A DNA stretch of 64,000 bases from Amphimedon queenslandica (Eukaryota; Porifera; Demospongiae; Haplosclerida; Niphatidae). Numbering within the stretch: position 1 is the first letter of the stretch; each line of letters opens with the position of its first letter. Location: contig NW_003546607.1 in assembly GCF_000090795.2 (NCBI RefSeq), forward strand, positions 39,351 to 103,350, read 5' to 3'. Under the pieces are notes generated by a model. It saw only the letters and a list, made by a program, of their open reading frames with translations, was not told the DNA's origin and made no database searches. Position numbers and translations under genes: made by a program. This document shows, in pieces, positions 24,671-37,333 of the stretch.

Positions 24671-27600
24671 ATGTGGTTGTTTGGTCGTTCCTCTACATCA
24701 GATTCAGTCCAGTCGAGTGTTAGTGAGGCCACACACGCCGAGAGACAAAGAAATAAGCAACTAGTCTGGCTGAAGGAGGAGATAAAGGAGTATGTTAACG
24801 TTTTAGATACTGATATCATAGATATGACTCTGTTTTGACTTCTCCCCCGTCTTCTTTATTACATCCTCTTAGTGTGGCTGAACTAGAGCGTGACAGAAGG
24901 TACAGAGCAAGTTTCACAGTCCAAGGGAAAGCCGTTACACTAGAAATGTATTAAAACTACACATTCACACTCGAGTCTAGTTGAAATTGATAATAATATT
25001 TTACTTCGTCATTAGTGTATTTTTCGTCTCTTTAGTTTCTTATCGGACAGGTTTCCATTAGAAGGACCAGTTGTCACAGCGTCTCCTTACTTTACACATC
25101 CCTGGGTTGACCAGCAGGTGGGGAGAGAGAGAGAGAAGGAGGGAAAGGAAAGGAAAGGTGTATATGTAGATTGAAAGAGAATGGAGAATATAACGAAATG
25201 GATACTCAAGTGATTCTTGATTTCATTTATTTTTGTAGATGAGAGTTATTGGATGTCCATTACTCCAACAGGTTAGGCCATTACTCAAATAATTATTGAC
25301 AATTTGAAATATGCACAACATGTAAATATTATTGTTAAGAATGTTACAAATCACACTCTCCTTATGCAATAATTGATAATAGCTAGGTGTACTTCATTAC
25401 TTTATATGCTATGTATTCTCTAATTTTATATATTTTTCTGCTACACTACTTACATGTTCTTTAAAATGTAGATGTACATGTACATTATGTTTTGTTTTTT
25501 TTCCAGTTCACTGTACATTCAAACCTTGGTACTGCTATTAAACAAGTGATTGACGAACTGACCACTCATCCTCCTCTATTTGATCCTCCATCATCAATGG
25601 CATCTTATCCTGTCCAGCCTCCTATGTAAGGACTATCAATTAATTAATCATTAATTAATTTAAACCCTGTACTATTGTGATTATTATTTATGTTATTAAT
25701 GACTCAGTGTGTTTTTAAAACGTGTCTATCAATATCCAATGGATCATGACAAACTGAAGTACTTCTGTTTGTTTTCTTATAATTTAAATAACAATAACAT
25801 TACAGTTGGCTTATAATATATCCTTGAACTATTATTAATTTTTGCTAACATTGCAACTTCATTAATTTATAGTATGTTCATTTACTCTCTCATTCTCATT
25901 CTCTCTCATTCTCATTCTCATTCTCATTCTTCTAGTCCGGTTCCATACAGTGGGCCTGGTCCCAGTTCTTTTGTCCCTCCTACCAGTACTGGCCCTTTTT
26001 CTCCTTCCTTTGCTCCTTTCTCTTATTCTTCAATGCCTCAGCCTGTCCCAATGCCTTCTAATCCTTCACCTCCAGTAGCTACTAGGGGGATGCCCTCTTC
26101 TTCTTCTTCCTCCTCCTCCTCTTCTATTTCAAGGAGACTAAGTTATTCAATACCAGAAAAAATGCCTGGAATATCTGATAAAAGGTATTCTGTACTTTAT
26201 AATAAAGATTCTGGGTATTTTAACATTGTGGTGCTTCTTTCTTTCTCTCTCCTCTTTTCTGCTAGCAATGAAGAATTGGAAAAGTATTTAAATGATGAAG
26301 ATTCTGTAGTTTTAATAGATCAATATATATCGAAACTTGACGTTGTAAGTTGCTATATACGAATGCACATTTTGGCTGACGTCCAAGCCCATATAGTTAA
26401 TGGTAGTGTAGTATTTTTAATTACTTGTATGCAAATTTTGACTGCTGAATCATAATGGCCTCTTGTTTCAAGCTATAGTCCTTCTTATATGTATTTTGTT
26501 GTTTCTGCAGATAAAGAGAGTTCAGTCTGAAATGGAGTCCTTATTTCAGGAGAATGAAGAACTATCAAGTGAGATTCACGAACTGCATGTTACTCATTAA
26601 TTTATTCTGTTTTTTCTTGTTTTAATTATATCAGAACAAAATATTGACAAGGAACCAACAATTCAATCGCAATGGAGTTCATTGCAAGAAAAAGTTTGAC
26701 ATACTTTTTTCTGCATTGTTAATAATAAATTATTTATTATTTTTTAGCATATTGAATTGCAGAGTTTAAAGGAGAGATATGACAAAATAATTAAGAAACA
26801 ATCTCAACTAGTTGAAGTGAGTAATGCCTTTATGAAATGGGCCAAAATTTGAAAAGTTCCCTGTACTATAGCCCATGGTTTTTCCGAAAAATGGCTCGAA
26901 AATGACCCCCAATTTTCATTACATTTTCTGATACATATTGATGTACTTAAGCTGTGTAGAAAGTTTGAGCCAATTCCGATTTCAATTTTTCAAGTTATGG
27001 CCATTTGAAAAAATGGGCCAAAATCTGGAAAGTTCCCTGTACTATAGCCCATGGTTTTTTCCAAAAAATGGCTCCGAAATCACCCCTAATTTTTATTACA
27101 TTTTCTGATACATATTGATGTACTTATGCTGTGTAGAAAGTTTGAAGTGATTCCAACTTTAATTTTTCAAGTTACGGCCATTTTAAGAAAGTGCCAAAAT
27201 TTTGAAAAAATCCCTGTACTATAGCCCATGTTTTTTTTCCAAAAAAATGGCTCCGAAATCACTCCCAATTTTTACTCCATTTTCTGATACATATTGGTGT
27301 ACTTATGCTATGTAGAAAGTTTGAGCCAATTCCGACTTCAATTTTTTGAGTTATGGTCATTTTAAGAAATCGGCCAATTTATTTCTGCATGTACATGTAC
27401 TGTTATTCTTAGCTCATTCTTTTTTCACTGTTTCTTATGCAGAAATATGACAGTGCCCGTGCCACTATGCAACTAAAGACACTCTCTCAAGAAACTGATA
27501 CTAATTCTGACATAATAGCTGATGATTTTCTAGAACAGAAAATGGACTGTTCAAGTTACCTACAGAAATTTCTTCAAGAAAGAAAGGTAGTCTAACATTA

Positions 27601-27784
27601 TAGATTGACAAAGATGAAAAATACTTTTTCAAATTTTAGCACCATCATTTAAATGATTTACATGCTATTATTATTGTTATTTTTTTAATTTTTAATGTAT
27701 GTTAGTTTATTTTTTCTCATTGCTTTCTAGCTGTATCATTTAAGAAGTGCAAAACTAGAAATGTTGAAGTATCAAAGGTCATAG
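24671..27784 (+). CDS. VPS37A: ESCRT-I subunit VPS37A
   Basis: The ATG at 24671 (MWLFGRSSTSDSVQSSVSEA) parallels the N-terminus of animal VPS37A. The UEV-like fold follows: SVAELERDRRYRASFTVQGK, DRFPLEGPVVTASPYFTHPW, VIGCPLLQQFTVHSNLGTAI. Then a Pro/Ser-rich linker (around 25935-26180), and the Mod(r) helical domain: NEELEKYLNDEDSVVLIDQY, SLKERYDKIIKKQSQLVEKY, DDFLEQKMDCSSYLQKFLQE, RKLYHLRSAKLEMLKYQRS. The protein is a core part of ESCRT-I, which sorts ubiquitinated cargo into endosomal vesicles. The stop is TAG at 27782. One intron carries three copies of the 177-bp repeat. The gene lies tail-to-tail with IFT81. Confidence 0.93.
26836..27372. repeat. ~177-bp CTATAG repeat array in VPS37A intron (inverted orientation)
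   Basis: About three copies read in the opposite orientation to those at 12716-13715: tccctgtactatagcccatg, then atggctccgaaat, ttttctgatacatattgatg, and tgagccaattccgacttcaa, each about 178 bp apart. Confidence 0.95.
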
Positions 27785-28151
27785 ACATATCATAATGCAA
27801 CACTTAGTGATTACATATTGTCTTAATATTCATAGAGTTATTGATTATTGTTTTATTTATGTGTGAATTTTCTATTCCTTTTTTTCAAGATGGCAGTGTT
27901 TTAGCTGTATTATAGTACAATCATTGGATAATGATAATTATTACACAAATCATGTATATGTAAAATGTAAGTAGAACCTACAGTACAAAAATAAATACAT
28001 GTACATGTTTATTTGCATTATATTGAAACTTCAAGTTAATACAACTATAATAGTAGGAAATTATTGTTTGATTATTATAATTATTTTCATATTAATAGTA
28101 ATGTTTATAATGATAAGATAATTCTTGTTCTCATAGCTGTCATTGCAATCA
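27785..28151. other. Convergent spacer VPS37A/IFT81
   Basis: AT-rich 3' UTR-like sequence between two stop codons; nothing else is recognised. Confidence 0.6.
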
Positions 28152-30197
28152 TTAATTCATTATTTGTATGCGACCATCAGTGGTAGAGAGCTCTTGCAGG
28201 TCTTTGGTACGTTGTTTCTGTTCCTGAGCCTCGCTAAAGCACCTCTTCTTTATACTGAAGAGCTTCTCCAGGTCGTGCCACATCTTCACTTGCTTGACTG
28301 CAAATTTGTGAGTTTCTTTGAGATCCTTTTGCTTATCCCTCAGCGCCCGCCCCAAGTTCTCCTGCTCATGTACTTTACGTGTTAGCTGATCACGGAGGTT
28401 TTTCTTTTTCTCTGCTGGATCCTTTGAAACCACGGCTTTCATTTCGGCCTTGACTCTTTGATCGTGAAGACGCACTGCTTCCAATTCGCAGCTTAGTAAG
28501 TGATATTGGCTTTCCTCTGCTATGCAGTCATTCCAAAGTCCTTGGACCTCCTTCTCAAGCTGTGACCGCTTGCTTTTCAGGCCTGCTGCCGTGCTGTCGT
28601 AAGTTGCTTTCTTTTCCCGATGGACTGATTTCACGTCTTGATGTTTTTGACGTAATGGCCTCACTGCTTTAATCAGTGGAGCAAGAACACTCTTCTTCTC
28701 TTCTATGACATCTTTTAGTGTTTGGACTGAAACTGACATTTCTTGGAGGCTTTTCTCTTTTTTCGTATCAAGCTCGCTCTTTAAATTAGACGCCTGCTCA
28801 AGGTCGTCTTGTGTGTTCTTGTATCCTGAGACTCCTTTCTTCTTCTCCATGAATGACAAGAGATCTTGTACATTCTCATCTTTCGATTTCAATATTTCTT
28901 CCGTTCGAGAGAGGACGCCAAATTCTGCCCTGAGTGCCGACATCTCTCCTTTCTTTTGCTTATAAATGGTACTAATGACCCGAAGGTGCTCTATATACTT
29001 ACGAAACTCGTCCTCCTTTATCAGTTTTATCCCTCCCATCTCCTCAAGCTGCCTCTCTTTCTCTTTTTCCTCTTCCTTAACTACTTCAAGCTCTTCCATT
29101 AGGTTCTCTATCGTTTCTGCAGCAACCTGTCGTTTGTGAGCTATGAGAGATGCCTGCTGTCTAAACAGTGCAAGGTTCTCAGTCCCGGAATCATCTTCGC
29201 TCATTTTCTTGTCTATAAGTGACCGGATCTCATCATTCACCTCGTCAATCTGTTGCTGTATCACTTCAAGGTCTAATTCGCTCACGACAGGCTCCGAGAC
29301 AACCTTCTCCATCTCTATACACTCCCGTCTCTTTGCCTCTATCTTCTTAGGGAGATTATCACTGGTAAGCATACGGAGGAGATTATTATCTTCTTTGGCT
29401 TTAGATAACACAAGCTCTGCCGTGAGTCCAGAAGACATCTCTTTGGTTTCTTCTAATTCACGTATCAACTTAGCCTCTTTCTCTTTAACTTGGTTTAATT
29501 GCTTTCTTTGCTCTTCTTTCTGCTTCTTAAGATCATTCCCTCTCTCCTTCTCTTTCCTCAACTTACGAGCAGAATCAAGTACCTCCTCGTGTCTGGGGTA
29601 TATCTCTACTCTTCTCTTCAGTCGTTCTAGCTGACGTGAAAGCTGCTTCTTCTCTTCCTCCATAGCCTCAATATCTCGCCTAACGTCACTTGTGTTGTAC
29701 TCAGATGATCGCTCAAACTCGACTGCTTTGTGAAGTTCTTTGAAGTGCTCAATCATTGAAGCATAAGTTTGATACGTTTCCTCAAGCGTCTCGTCTTGTA
29801 AATACTCCACCGGTACTTCAATTTTAACTAAAAACCGAGCAAGATAGGCACGTTTCTTCAATTCCGGCATTCTTTGAAGTAACCACGAGAGAAGAGGATA
29901 GACTGTTAGTTTTTCCCCTTGAATGAGTCCTTGACGAAAAGTATTCATGCCCTGACCAACGTCCTCCTTAGGCTTGTAGTTAAGTATTTTAAGAGTTGCA
30001 AGGAGACGAAGGGCAGTCTGTTCTGCTGGCTCATCCCTTAGGTCTAGCTTCTGTTCTGGATCAATCTCAGCTATGACATCGTTAACAACTTGTAGGAGAG
30101 AGAGTGGGTCAAGTGAGTCAAATGAGATTATAGTGTAGCTCTTATTGTACGGCTCCCTGTGGAGGGTATCCACTATATAACGGAGCTGGTCACTCAT
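28152..30197 (-). CDS. IFT81: Intraflagellar transport protein 81, single-exon gene
   Basis: The start is the Met at 30197 (MSDQLRYIVDTLHREPYNKS). A longer open frame exists upstream, but this Met aligns with the N-terminus known in animals. The 681-residue product has the N-terminal calponin-homology-like tubulin-binding domain (IISFDSLDPLSLLQVVNDVI, then YPLLSWLLQRMPELKKRAYL and ARFLVKIEVPVEYLQDETLE). A long coiled coil follows (MEEEKKQLSRQLERLKRRVE, VVSEPVVSELDLEVIQQQID, GDEFRKY-type KEDEFRKYIEHLRVISTIYK, ENLGRALRDKQKDLKETHKF). IFT81 pairs with IFT74 in the IFT-B core and carries tubulin into cilia. The length matches the family. The complete absence of introns is unusual beside the intron-rich neighbours. 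An X-box-like site lies about 115 bp upstream. Confidence 0.97.
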   Translation of the reverse strand: MSDQLRYIVDTLHREPYNKSYTIISFDSLDPLSLLQVVNDVIAEIDPEQKLDLRDEPAEQTALRLLATLKILNYKPKEDVGQGMNTFRQGLIQGEKLTVYPLLSWLLQRMPELKKRAYLARFLVKIEVPVEYLQDETLEETYQTYASMIEHFKELHKAVEFERSSEYNTSDVRRDIEAMEEEKKQLSRQLERLKRRVEIYPRHEEVLDSARKLRKEKERGNDLKKQKEEQRKQLNQVKEKEAKLIRELEETKEMSSGLTAELVLSKAKEDNNLLRMLTSDNLPKKIEAKRRECIEMEKVVSEPVVSELDLEVIQQQIDEVNDEIRSLIDKKMSEDDSGTENLALFRQQASLIAHKRQVAAETIENLMEELEVVKEEEKEKERQLEEMGGIKLIKEDEFRKYIEHLRVISTIYKQKKGEMSALRAEFGVLSRTEEILKSKDENVQDLLSFMEKKKGVSGYKNTQDDLEQASNLKSELDTKKEKSLQEMSVSVQTLKDVIEEKKSVLAPLIKAVRPLRQKHQDVKSVHREKKATYDSTAAGLKSKRSQLEKEVQGLWNDCIAEESQYHLLSCELEAVRLHDQRVKAEMKAVVSKDPAEKKKNLRDQLTRKVHEQENLGRALRDKQKDLKETHKFAVKQVKMWHDLEKLFSIKKRCFSEAQEQKQRTKDLQELSTTDGRIQIMN

Positions 30198-30775
30198 TTC
30201 GAGGCAAAGAAGGCCACAAAAAGGAGGAGGAACAAGTAACCCAATACCAAGGGCCAAAACAGACCAAGTTATGTTTATTAGAGTTGCTATGTGACGGTTG
30301 CCTGGCACCGGTTACCAAGCAACGTCTTCTTTATGTCCTCCATTGCGCATGCGTGCAGTGTATACCGCGTGGTACTCATTCAGTCGGCAGCAACCACTAG
30401 TCCACTGGTATCTCAGGACACAGGGACTATTCTTCTCCGCTCTTCCTTTAGCCTCTTTTGTCTCTCTCTTCATTGTTCCCGGAGATCCTTTCCTCGGACT
30501 TTGAAGAGGATCCTGTCCTCCATCTTGTCTCTTTGTTCCTTTTTCTTTCTGATCGGTGGCTGGTGGTTCGTTTGTCCGACGGCAGCTGTTCCTTTTAGTA
30601 AACTACTCCAGGATATTCTCCAGTACTTACTCTACCTTTACTGCTTGCTACTAACGTTGTTTCTTCTCTTTGACTCGGGTAAGATACTATTGTCGTTATG
30701 TTTTGTAACATTTCATGTTTTTCTTTCTGATAGTGGTTTATTTGTCAAAGGAGGTCAGAGAGAGGTTGGGATAAA
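30198..30775. promoter_or_regulatory. Bidirectional promoter region IFT81/LARP1
   Basis: Interval between divergent start codons. It contains an RFX X-box-like element at 30311-30323 and an NRF-1-like TGCGCATGCGTGCA at 30344-30357. Downstream on the plus strand is a pyrimidine-rich 5' UTR candidate for LARP1 (about 30430-30660), which may include an intron. Confidence 0.55.
30311..30323. promoter_or_regulatory. RFX X-box-like site upstream of IFT81
   Basis: GTTACC-A-AGCAAC fits the RFX pattern RYYNYY-N(1-3)-RRNRAC in both half-sites. It is 114 bp from the IFT81 ATG. A second weak half-site pair (GTTGCC...GCACC) is adjacent at about 30297. In other animals X-boxes in this position direct ciliary gene expression. 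Confidence 0.6.
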
Positions 30776-32724
30776 ATGGCTGACGTCGCTGTCTTGCATC
30801 AAACAGACATCCCCTCCTCTAAGCTGCCTTTTCTTTCAGAGGAAACGGCGTCCCTCCACACAAAGAAACCAACCCAATCGTCTTTAAGGAACACGTCACG
30901 ATCAACCAGCTCTACCAGCAAGACAATGGCTTGGAATAAAAACACTAACAATGCTGCCGCCGGGTCTGGAACTGGTAGCAGCAGCGGGTCCGGTAATGAT
31001 AAAAATCAGGGGCCCACCAGTGGGGGAGTTTCATCCAGTATCGGGGACAAGAAGAATGCTAGCGTCAAGCAGCAGGTTGAATCCGGTATAGATATACCGC
31101 ATATGGATCAGGTGAGTGGCCCCCATTGCTGCATGTAAGGGATTGCTGGTATGTGTGACGCGTATACATGTACCTACTGAATGTTGTCTGTTTAGCGCCT
31201 TCTTTCAATTCTCACCTCTTCTACGTTTTACACGTACATGTATGTCCAACCCTCTTCTTCTTTCCAACCATTGAGTAAGACCCACTCTATTTCTTGCTTA
31301 TTCCTCTCTCACGTATGCATGCATCCATGTCTTATGCTAGTAAATTAATGAGTAGTTTTTCATAATTTACTCATTACTATCTGCTATGCTTCCCTACGTG
31401 CCAAGCTTTCACAATGGTCTCCTGGCAGTCTTGACTGTTATTGTTATTGTTGGTACTCTCTGTGTGTGTAGATTCAAATGAGAACTAATAGATTAACATA
31501 CATGTATAAGAGACTGATTTGAGTATAACTGTGATACTTTTTGACTGCAAGTTGATTGCCATTGTTGTTTTGAATAATAATGAACAAGAGGCTACATGTA
31601 TATACTAACTCATAAGAATTTATGTTCATGAATACAACAATTTTTTTAATTGCTTAGAACTATTGGTTATGTTGCATTCCTCTATCTTAATCCTTTCTAA
31701 TTCTCCTAGTTATTATTATTAAATTATGTCTTCTCTACTTCTTATAGCAATGGGAGATAATCCAAGATTCAGGCAGTTGGCCAGCTCTTAGTGAATCCAG
31801 CACTCACCCTACTACTACTGCCCCTCCCCCTCCTGCTGTTGCTTCTTCAAAGGAGTCTCCACCATTAAAGGATCAGAAAAAGGTGAGCCACTCTCTCTCT
31901 CCCCCTCCCTCCCTCCCTCCCTCTCTCCCTCACTCTCCCTCTCCCTCTCTCTCCCCCTCCCTCCCTCTCTCTCTCTCTCTCTCTCCCTCTTTCTCTCTCA
32001 CTCTCACACACATGGTGTCCTCATACACTGACCTGTTGTAGTATAACAAACGATGAACATAGACCCACTATGATAACATTTGGTACACAATGGGCCACTG
32101 TTTTGTGTATACTGTCATATTTCACAACCTTTGTCCATCATATATTAATACATAGCCAGGATTAAATATAATAGCCTCTACTGTAGCAGGTCTATAGTTC
32201 CAAATTCTAATTATGTAAATGTACAAGTACATACATTATCAGTGTTTTGTTGCACATACATAAGACTTCACAATGATATGAGTATGACACAGTTATGTAA
32301 AGCAATCCATCTTATACAGACTATACAGTTAATAATTAAATAACTCCTACACGTGTCATTACAATGTGTATGTGTGTGTACCAGTATATTGCTTTAGACA
32401 ATGCCACCTGTTTATTTTGAAGTGGCTGTACATCTCTCTTCCATGTAAGATTCATTTTGTCTTGTTTTGATTACACTATGGGAGATATAACATCTAAACT
32501 TTTTGATAATGTCCTAGTTGATTTAATTTTGAATGGAGAGGGAGGAAGAGAGAGGAGGAGGGGGGCAGAGCTTGTGAGAGGAATGAATCCTGTGAGTAGG
32601 AGAGAAGGGATTGAGATAGTTAATAGTCTGGGCGGTTTGATTATCACTACAGCAGCTGCTCCTGCCAAGTGCTGTACTATGATCTTGTTTCTGTTTATAC
32701 ATGTGCATGATGCAATCAGTATTT

Positions 32725-32776
<52 letters not shown>

Positions 32777-35700
32777 GCCAACTGAAAAGACTGATCCAGC
32801 TAATAAAAGTCCAAACTCAACTGCTAGTCTTCAAGACAATGACCAGAAGCTTAATGGCAGCAACAGTGGCAAGAAGAAAGGTAACAAATAATAAAATTAA
32901 CATTCACTATACATGTGTATTTTAGTACATGTGCCTGGGTGTACCATTAATTGGGAAAAATTTGAAACAATTTCGTGGAATTTTAATATATAGCTGTGAA
33001 GAGTGCATGCCTTAAATTTGACCCTAATTGACATATCTTGTGGGATATTTAAAACAAATTTTTTATCTTATCACAATTAATTACCACATCTATAATGATT
33101 ATACAAAAGAACCTCCTATTCCCCACACACCTGTATAATAATGAGGACATTTTGTATTGTCCCAATTGGTACAAACCTATACAAAAGTACCTCTGAAATG
33201 AGGACACCTCTGTATTAAGGACAGGTAGTGTGGACCCAATGGTGTTCTTAGTAAAGAGGCTACACTGTACATATATTAAGGACAGGTAGTGTGGGCCTAA
33301 TGGTGTTCTTAATAAAGAGGCTACACTGTACATGTATTAAGGACAGGTAGTGTGGGCCTAATGGTGTTCTTAATAAAGAGGCTACACTGTACATGTATTA
33401 AGGACAGGTAGTGTGGGCCCAATGGTGTCCTTAATAAAGAGGCTACATTGTACATGTATTAAGGACAGGTAGTGTGAGCCCAATGGTGTCCTTAATAAAG
33501 AGGCTACACTGTACATGTATTAAGGACAGGTAGTGTGGGCCCAATGGTGTCCTTAATAAAGAGGCTACACTGTACATGTATTAAGGACAGGTAGTGTGGG
33601 CCCAATGGTGTCCTTAATAAAGAGGCTACACTGTACATGTATTAAGGACAGGTAGTGTGGGCCCAATGGTGCCCTTAATAAAGAGGCTACACTGTACATA
33701 TATTAAGGACAGGTAGTGTGGGCCCAATGGTGTCCTTAATAAAGAGGCTACACTGTACATGTATTAAGGACAGGTAGTGTGGGCCCAATGGTGTCCTTAA
33801 TAAAGAGGCTACACTGTACATGTATCAAGGACAGGTAGTGTGGACCCAATGGTGTCCCTAATAAAGCTATCCTTTGTGTCTGTACATGTACATTTATAAT
33901 GTCTGTATGCTTACTATGAATGGCTCTGNNNNNNNNNNNNNNNNNNNNNNGCTACAGCAGAGACTGTTTTGTATATATACAGTTAAATTTGTTTCTAATC
34001 ACATTTTAATTTTATATTTACATAAGTACATGTATATGTACTTATAAAGTATGTTTTAAATGCTTTATAGGTCTTTAGTTAATGGTAGTAGTAATATCAC
34101 AATTAATGTACATCCTTATTTATGACAGTTTGTGTTTAAATGTCACTTCTTGTGCAGCTGCTGTGTAAATATGAGTTTGAAATGTGGCAGCTGCAGGTGT
34201 GACTGTGTGTCTGTGTGTTAAAATGATTGTCAAATGTACTTATCTTTCCTGTCCCTAACATTACACAGCTAACAGGTGTCACCATAATGAGTCTGTTATT
34301 ACAGTCAAGGAAACTTGTTCATTTCCTTGTGATATCACACTTATATATGTCCTTCTCCTGGAACTCCATATCTCTCTATCTCTAGTTATGGCCACTATAT
34401 ACAGATTCTGTGTCTATAGTACTCACCATTGTCGTTGAGTTTGACCCTGGATCAGTGTCTTTCATGATTGATATTGCATAAAATCACCTTTTCTTTATGT
34501 ACATGTACTATTGCTGTAAAACTTGATAATTGGCCACTTATTGTCCCCTCCAAGCCACTCCCCGTTCTTGGTATCATTGACTGTCATTGTGTACTGGTAC
34601 AGTGTCTATTAGTAGCAATTAGCTTTGGAGCATTAATGCTTTAAGCTATCTACATCTTCCATATTTATTTTGTGTCAATAAGGACATGCCCATATTGTGT
34701 TATATGAATAAGGGAAGAATTAATTCACTTTAAATAGCTTTAGGCATGTACACGTACTGTATGTTTCATATCCTTTTCTTTCTCTTTCTTCAGGTGGTAA
34801 TAAGCAGAAATGGGTTCCCCTTAATATAGAACCCAGCCGTCCATCAGCGAGAGGGTTTTATCGTCACCGTGGAGAGTCCCGTGACCATTGGCACTCGTAC
34901 GGCGGAGGAAAGAGAGGTGGAGGAGATAAAGATTTTAATGATAGGGACAGACGAGAGAGAGGAGGAGGAGGAGGAGGTCGTTTTGATCGAGGGAGAGACC
35001 GAGATAAGCCGCACCGCCCACTGAGGTTTGATCGGGACCACACCTACAAGTCACGGGATCATCGTGGGGGCGGGGGAAGTGAGCATTATTTAGAAGACGG
35101 CGAGGGCGTGTATCATAATGGACGTGGGGGAAATTGGACAGGAGGAGTGGGAGTTGGCGGAAATGGTAAGTATAGAACAAGTGTTTTATCGATACTGTGT
35201 TGCTTTCTAATCCAATCCGCCTTTTTATTCAAGAAGCACGTGTACGTGCAGTTAAGATGTGTTTGAGTCAATAAAGATTATATTTCTTTCTCTCTCTTTT
35301 CAGCTGCAGCTGGGTATCAGTTTCCAGGTAGCAATGTTCCCACAATGTATTACGATGGAGGTGGACTAACTGGGAGTTCCAATGTCTTCTACTCTCCTTA
35401 TAACGGACCCATAATGTACACAGCTCCTATACTGTCAGTGGACGATGGGACTCTTAAAGAATACATAAAGAAACAAATGTAAGCTACAGTATAGCTAAGA
35501 CTTTATGAGGATGCTACATGTACTGTATGTAGCTTTTGAAGTAGCAATACTGGTTACTTCCTTTAATATGCATGTATGTATATGTACATGTATATGTATC
35601 TTTAATATTTCCTGTTCTTTTCCTTACTTGTTGTTTGTCGTTAAAGTACTTTGTCTTCTTAATTGTATTGTATTTCTTTTTCCTCCTCCTTTATAGTGAG

Positions 35701-37292
35701 TATTATTTTAGCGATGAGAATCTACAGAAAGACTATTTTCTCAGAGGCCAGGTCAATATTATTTATTAATTTCTATTATTATTATTATTATTAATATTAT
35801 TAATAGATGGATGATTCAGGATACGTCCCACTGGTAGTGATCAGTAGGTTCAACAGAGTGAGGGCTCTCTCTCAAGACATAGCTACCATTAAAGAGTCAC
35901 TGCAAGGTAGCCATGTCCTGGAGATGAAGAACGAGAGAGTGAGAAGGAAAGGAAACTGGACTAGGTGGCTCATGGGGAAAGGTTAGGATTTGAACTGTTT
36001 ATTGTTAGGATATTGCTGTTTATTATTAGGATATTACTGTTTATTGTTAGGATTGTGCTGTTTATTATTAGGATATTGTTGTTTATTGTTAGGATTTTGT
36101 TGTAATCTTGCACCATTTAATTTCTTTCTCTCCCTCTCCACAGATGAACAACCTCCGCCTGTGACTCACAAAGGTCCCCCTCACCATCACATCAACCCCT
36201 ACTATTATAATCCAGCTGCTACTAACATCTACACCCACCACCCACCGAACACTGGCACTAACACACACCAACAGTCACGCGGCCATTACTACACCCACAA
36301 TGCATCAACTGGTAATAAAGGATCAACTGGTCATCATGACAAGTATCAGCACAGGACCAATGCTGGTAACAGTAAGAGTAGTGCCACTACTCCTACTCTA
36401 TCTGCTCCTGGTAAAACAATTGCTAAGAGTGACAAGGAGAATAATGGTGAGCTTTTCTTTGTGAATTAATTTATTTTTGCACAGCAATTTACAAGCATGA
36501 TAATGGTGCAGCTGTTTTTACCAGTTAAATTAATATTATTATTGTTATTATTTTTTTTTAATTTTATTATTAATAGTTGGAGAAGAACCTGATTCAGTCC
36601 CCACAGTGTCTCATTCTTCATCAGACGTGACCACACCTGCCCCTAGCGTACTAGAGTGTCCTGCTAGCGACAAAGGGAAAGAGATAACTCCGCCTGATGG
36701 TATAGTACCTCTTGACTCTCCGCCGTCTTCACAGACCGGGAAGAAAGAAGGAGAAGAGAAGGGAGAGGAAGGAGAAAAGAGTGATGCTTCAAAGAAGACG
36801 GATGGAGAGTGGATGGCCGTGCAAAGGAAAAGGAAAGGACTCAAGACAGCAGAAGGAGGAAAAGTACGTGTGGCTTTACTAACTTACAAGAATAATTGTG
36901 TGTAGTAATCTTAATCTTATTAGTCTGTTACATTTTCCATGTACATGTACATGTATATACACACATGTAGTTTTTTGTATCCTTTGTGTTATTATGATGG
37001 AGCTGTTGTCTCTCTTTGTCCTTTGTTTAAATGTACTGTTATAGTATAGTAGCAGTGATAGTGACAATGGTAGTATTCTTTGGTCAGTTTAATAAGATTT
37101 TTAGTGAAATTAGTAATCATGGTTTTGGCTCATGATATAGTAAATGTGTGTTTGCCAAGTGCACATCATGTAGTAGTGCATATAACTGTATGTTGCTTTA
37201 AGAGAGGCTGCTGTTTATTCTGTAGTGTATGCAATGTACTTGTAGCAATTTCCTTTAATTTGGATTTTATTATCGGCCCTGAATATTTATTA

Positions 37293-37333
<41 letters not shown>

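Noticed and set aside
28143-29634. Plus-strand frames opposite IFT81
   Set aside because: They are shadows of the long minus-strand coiled-coil frame.
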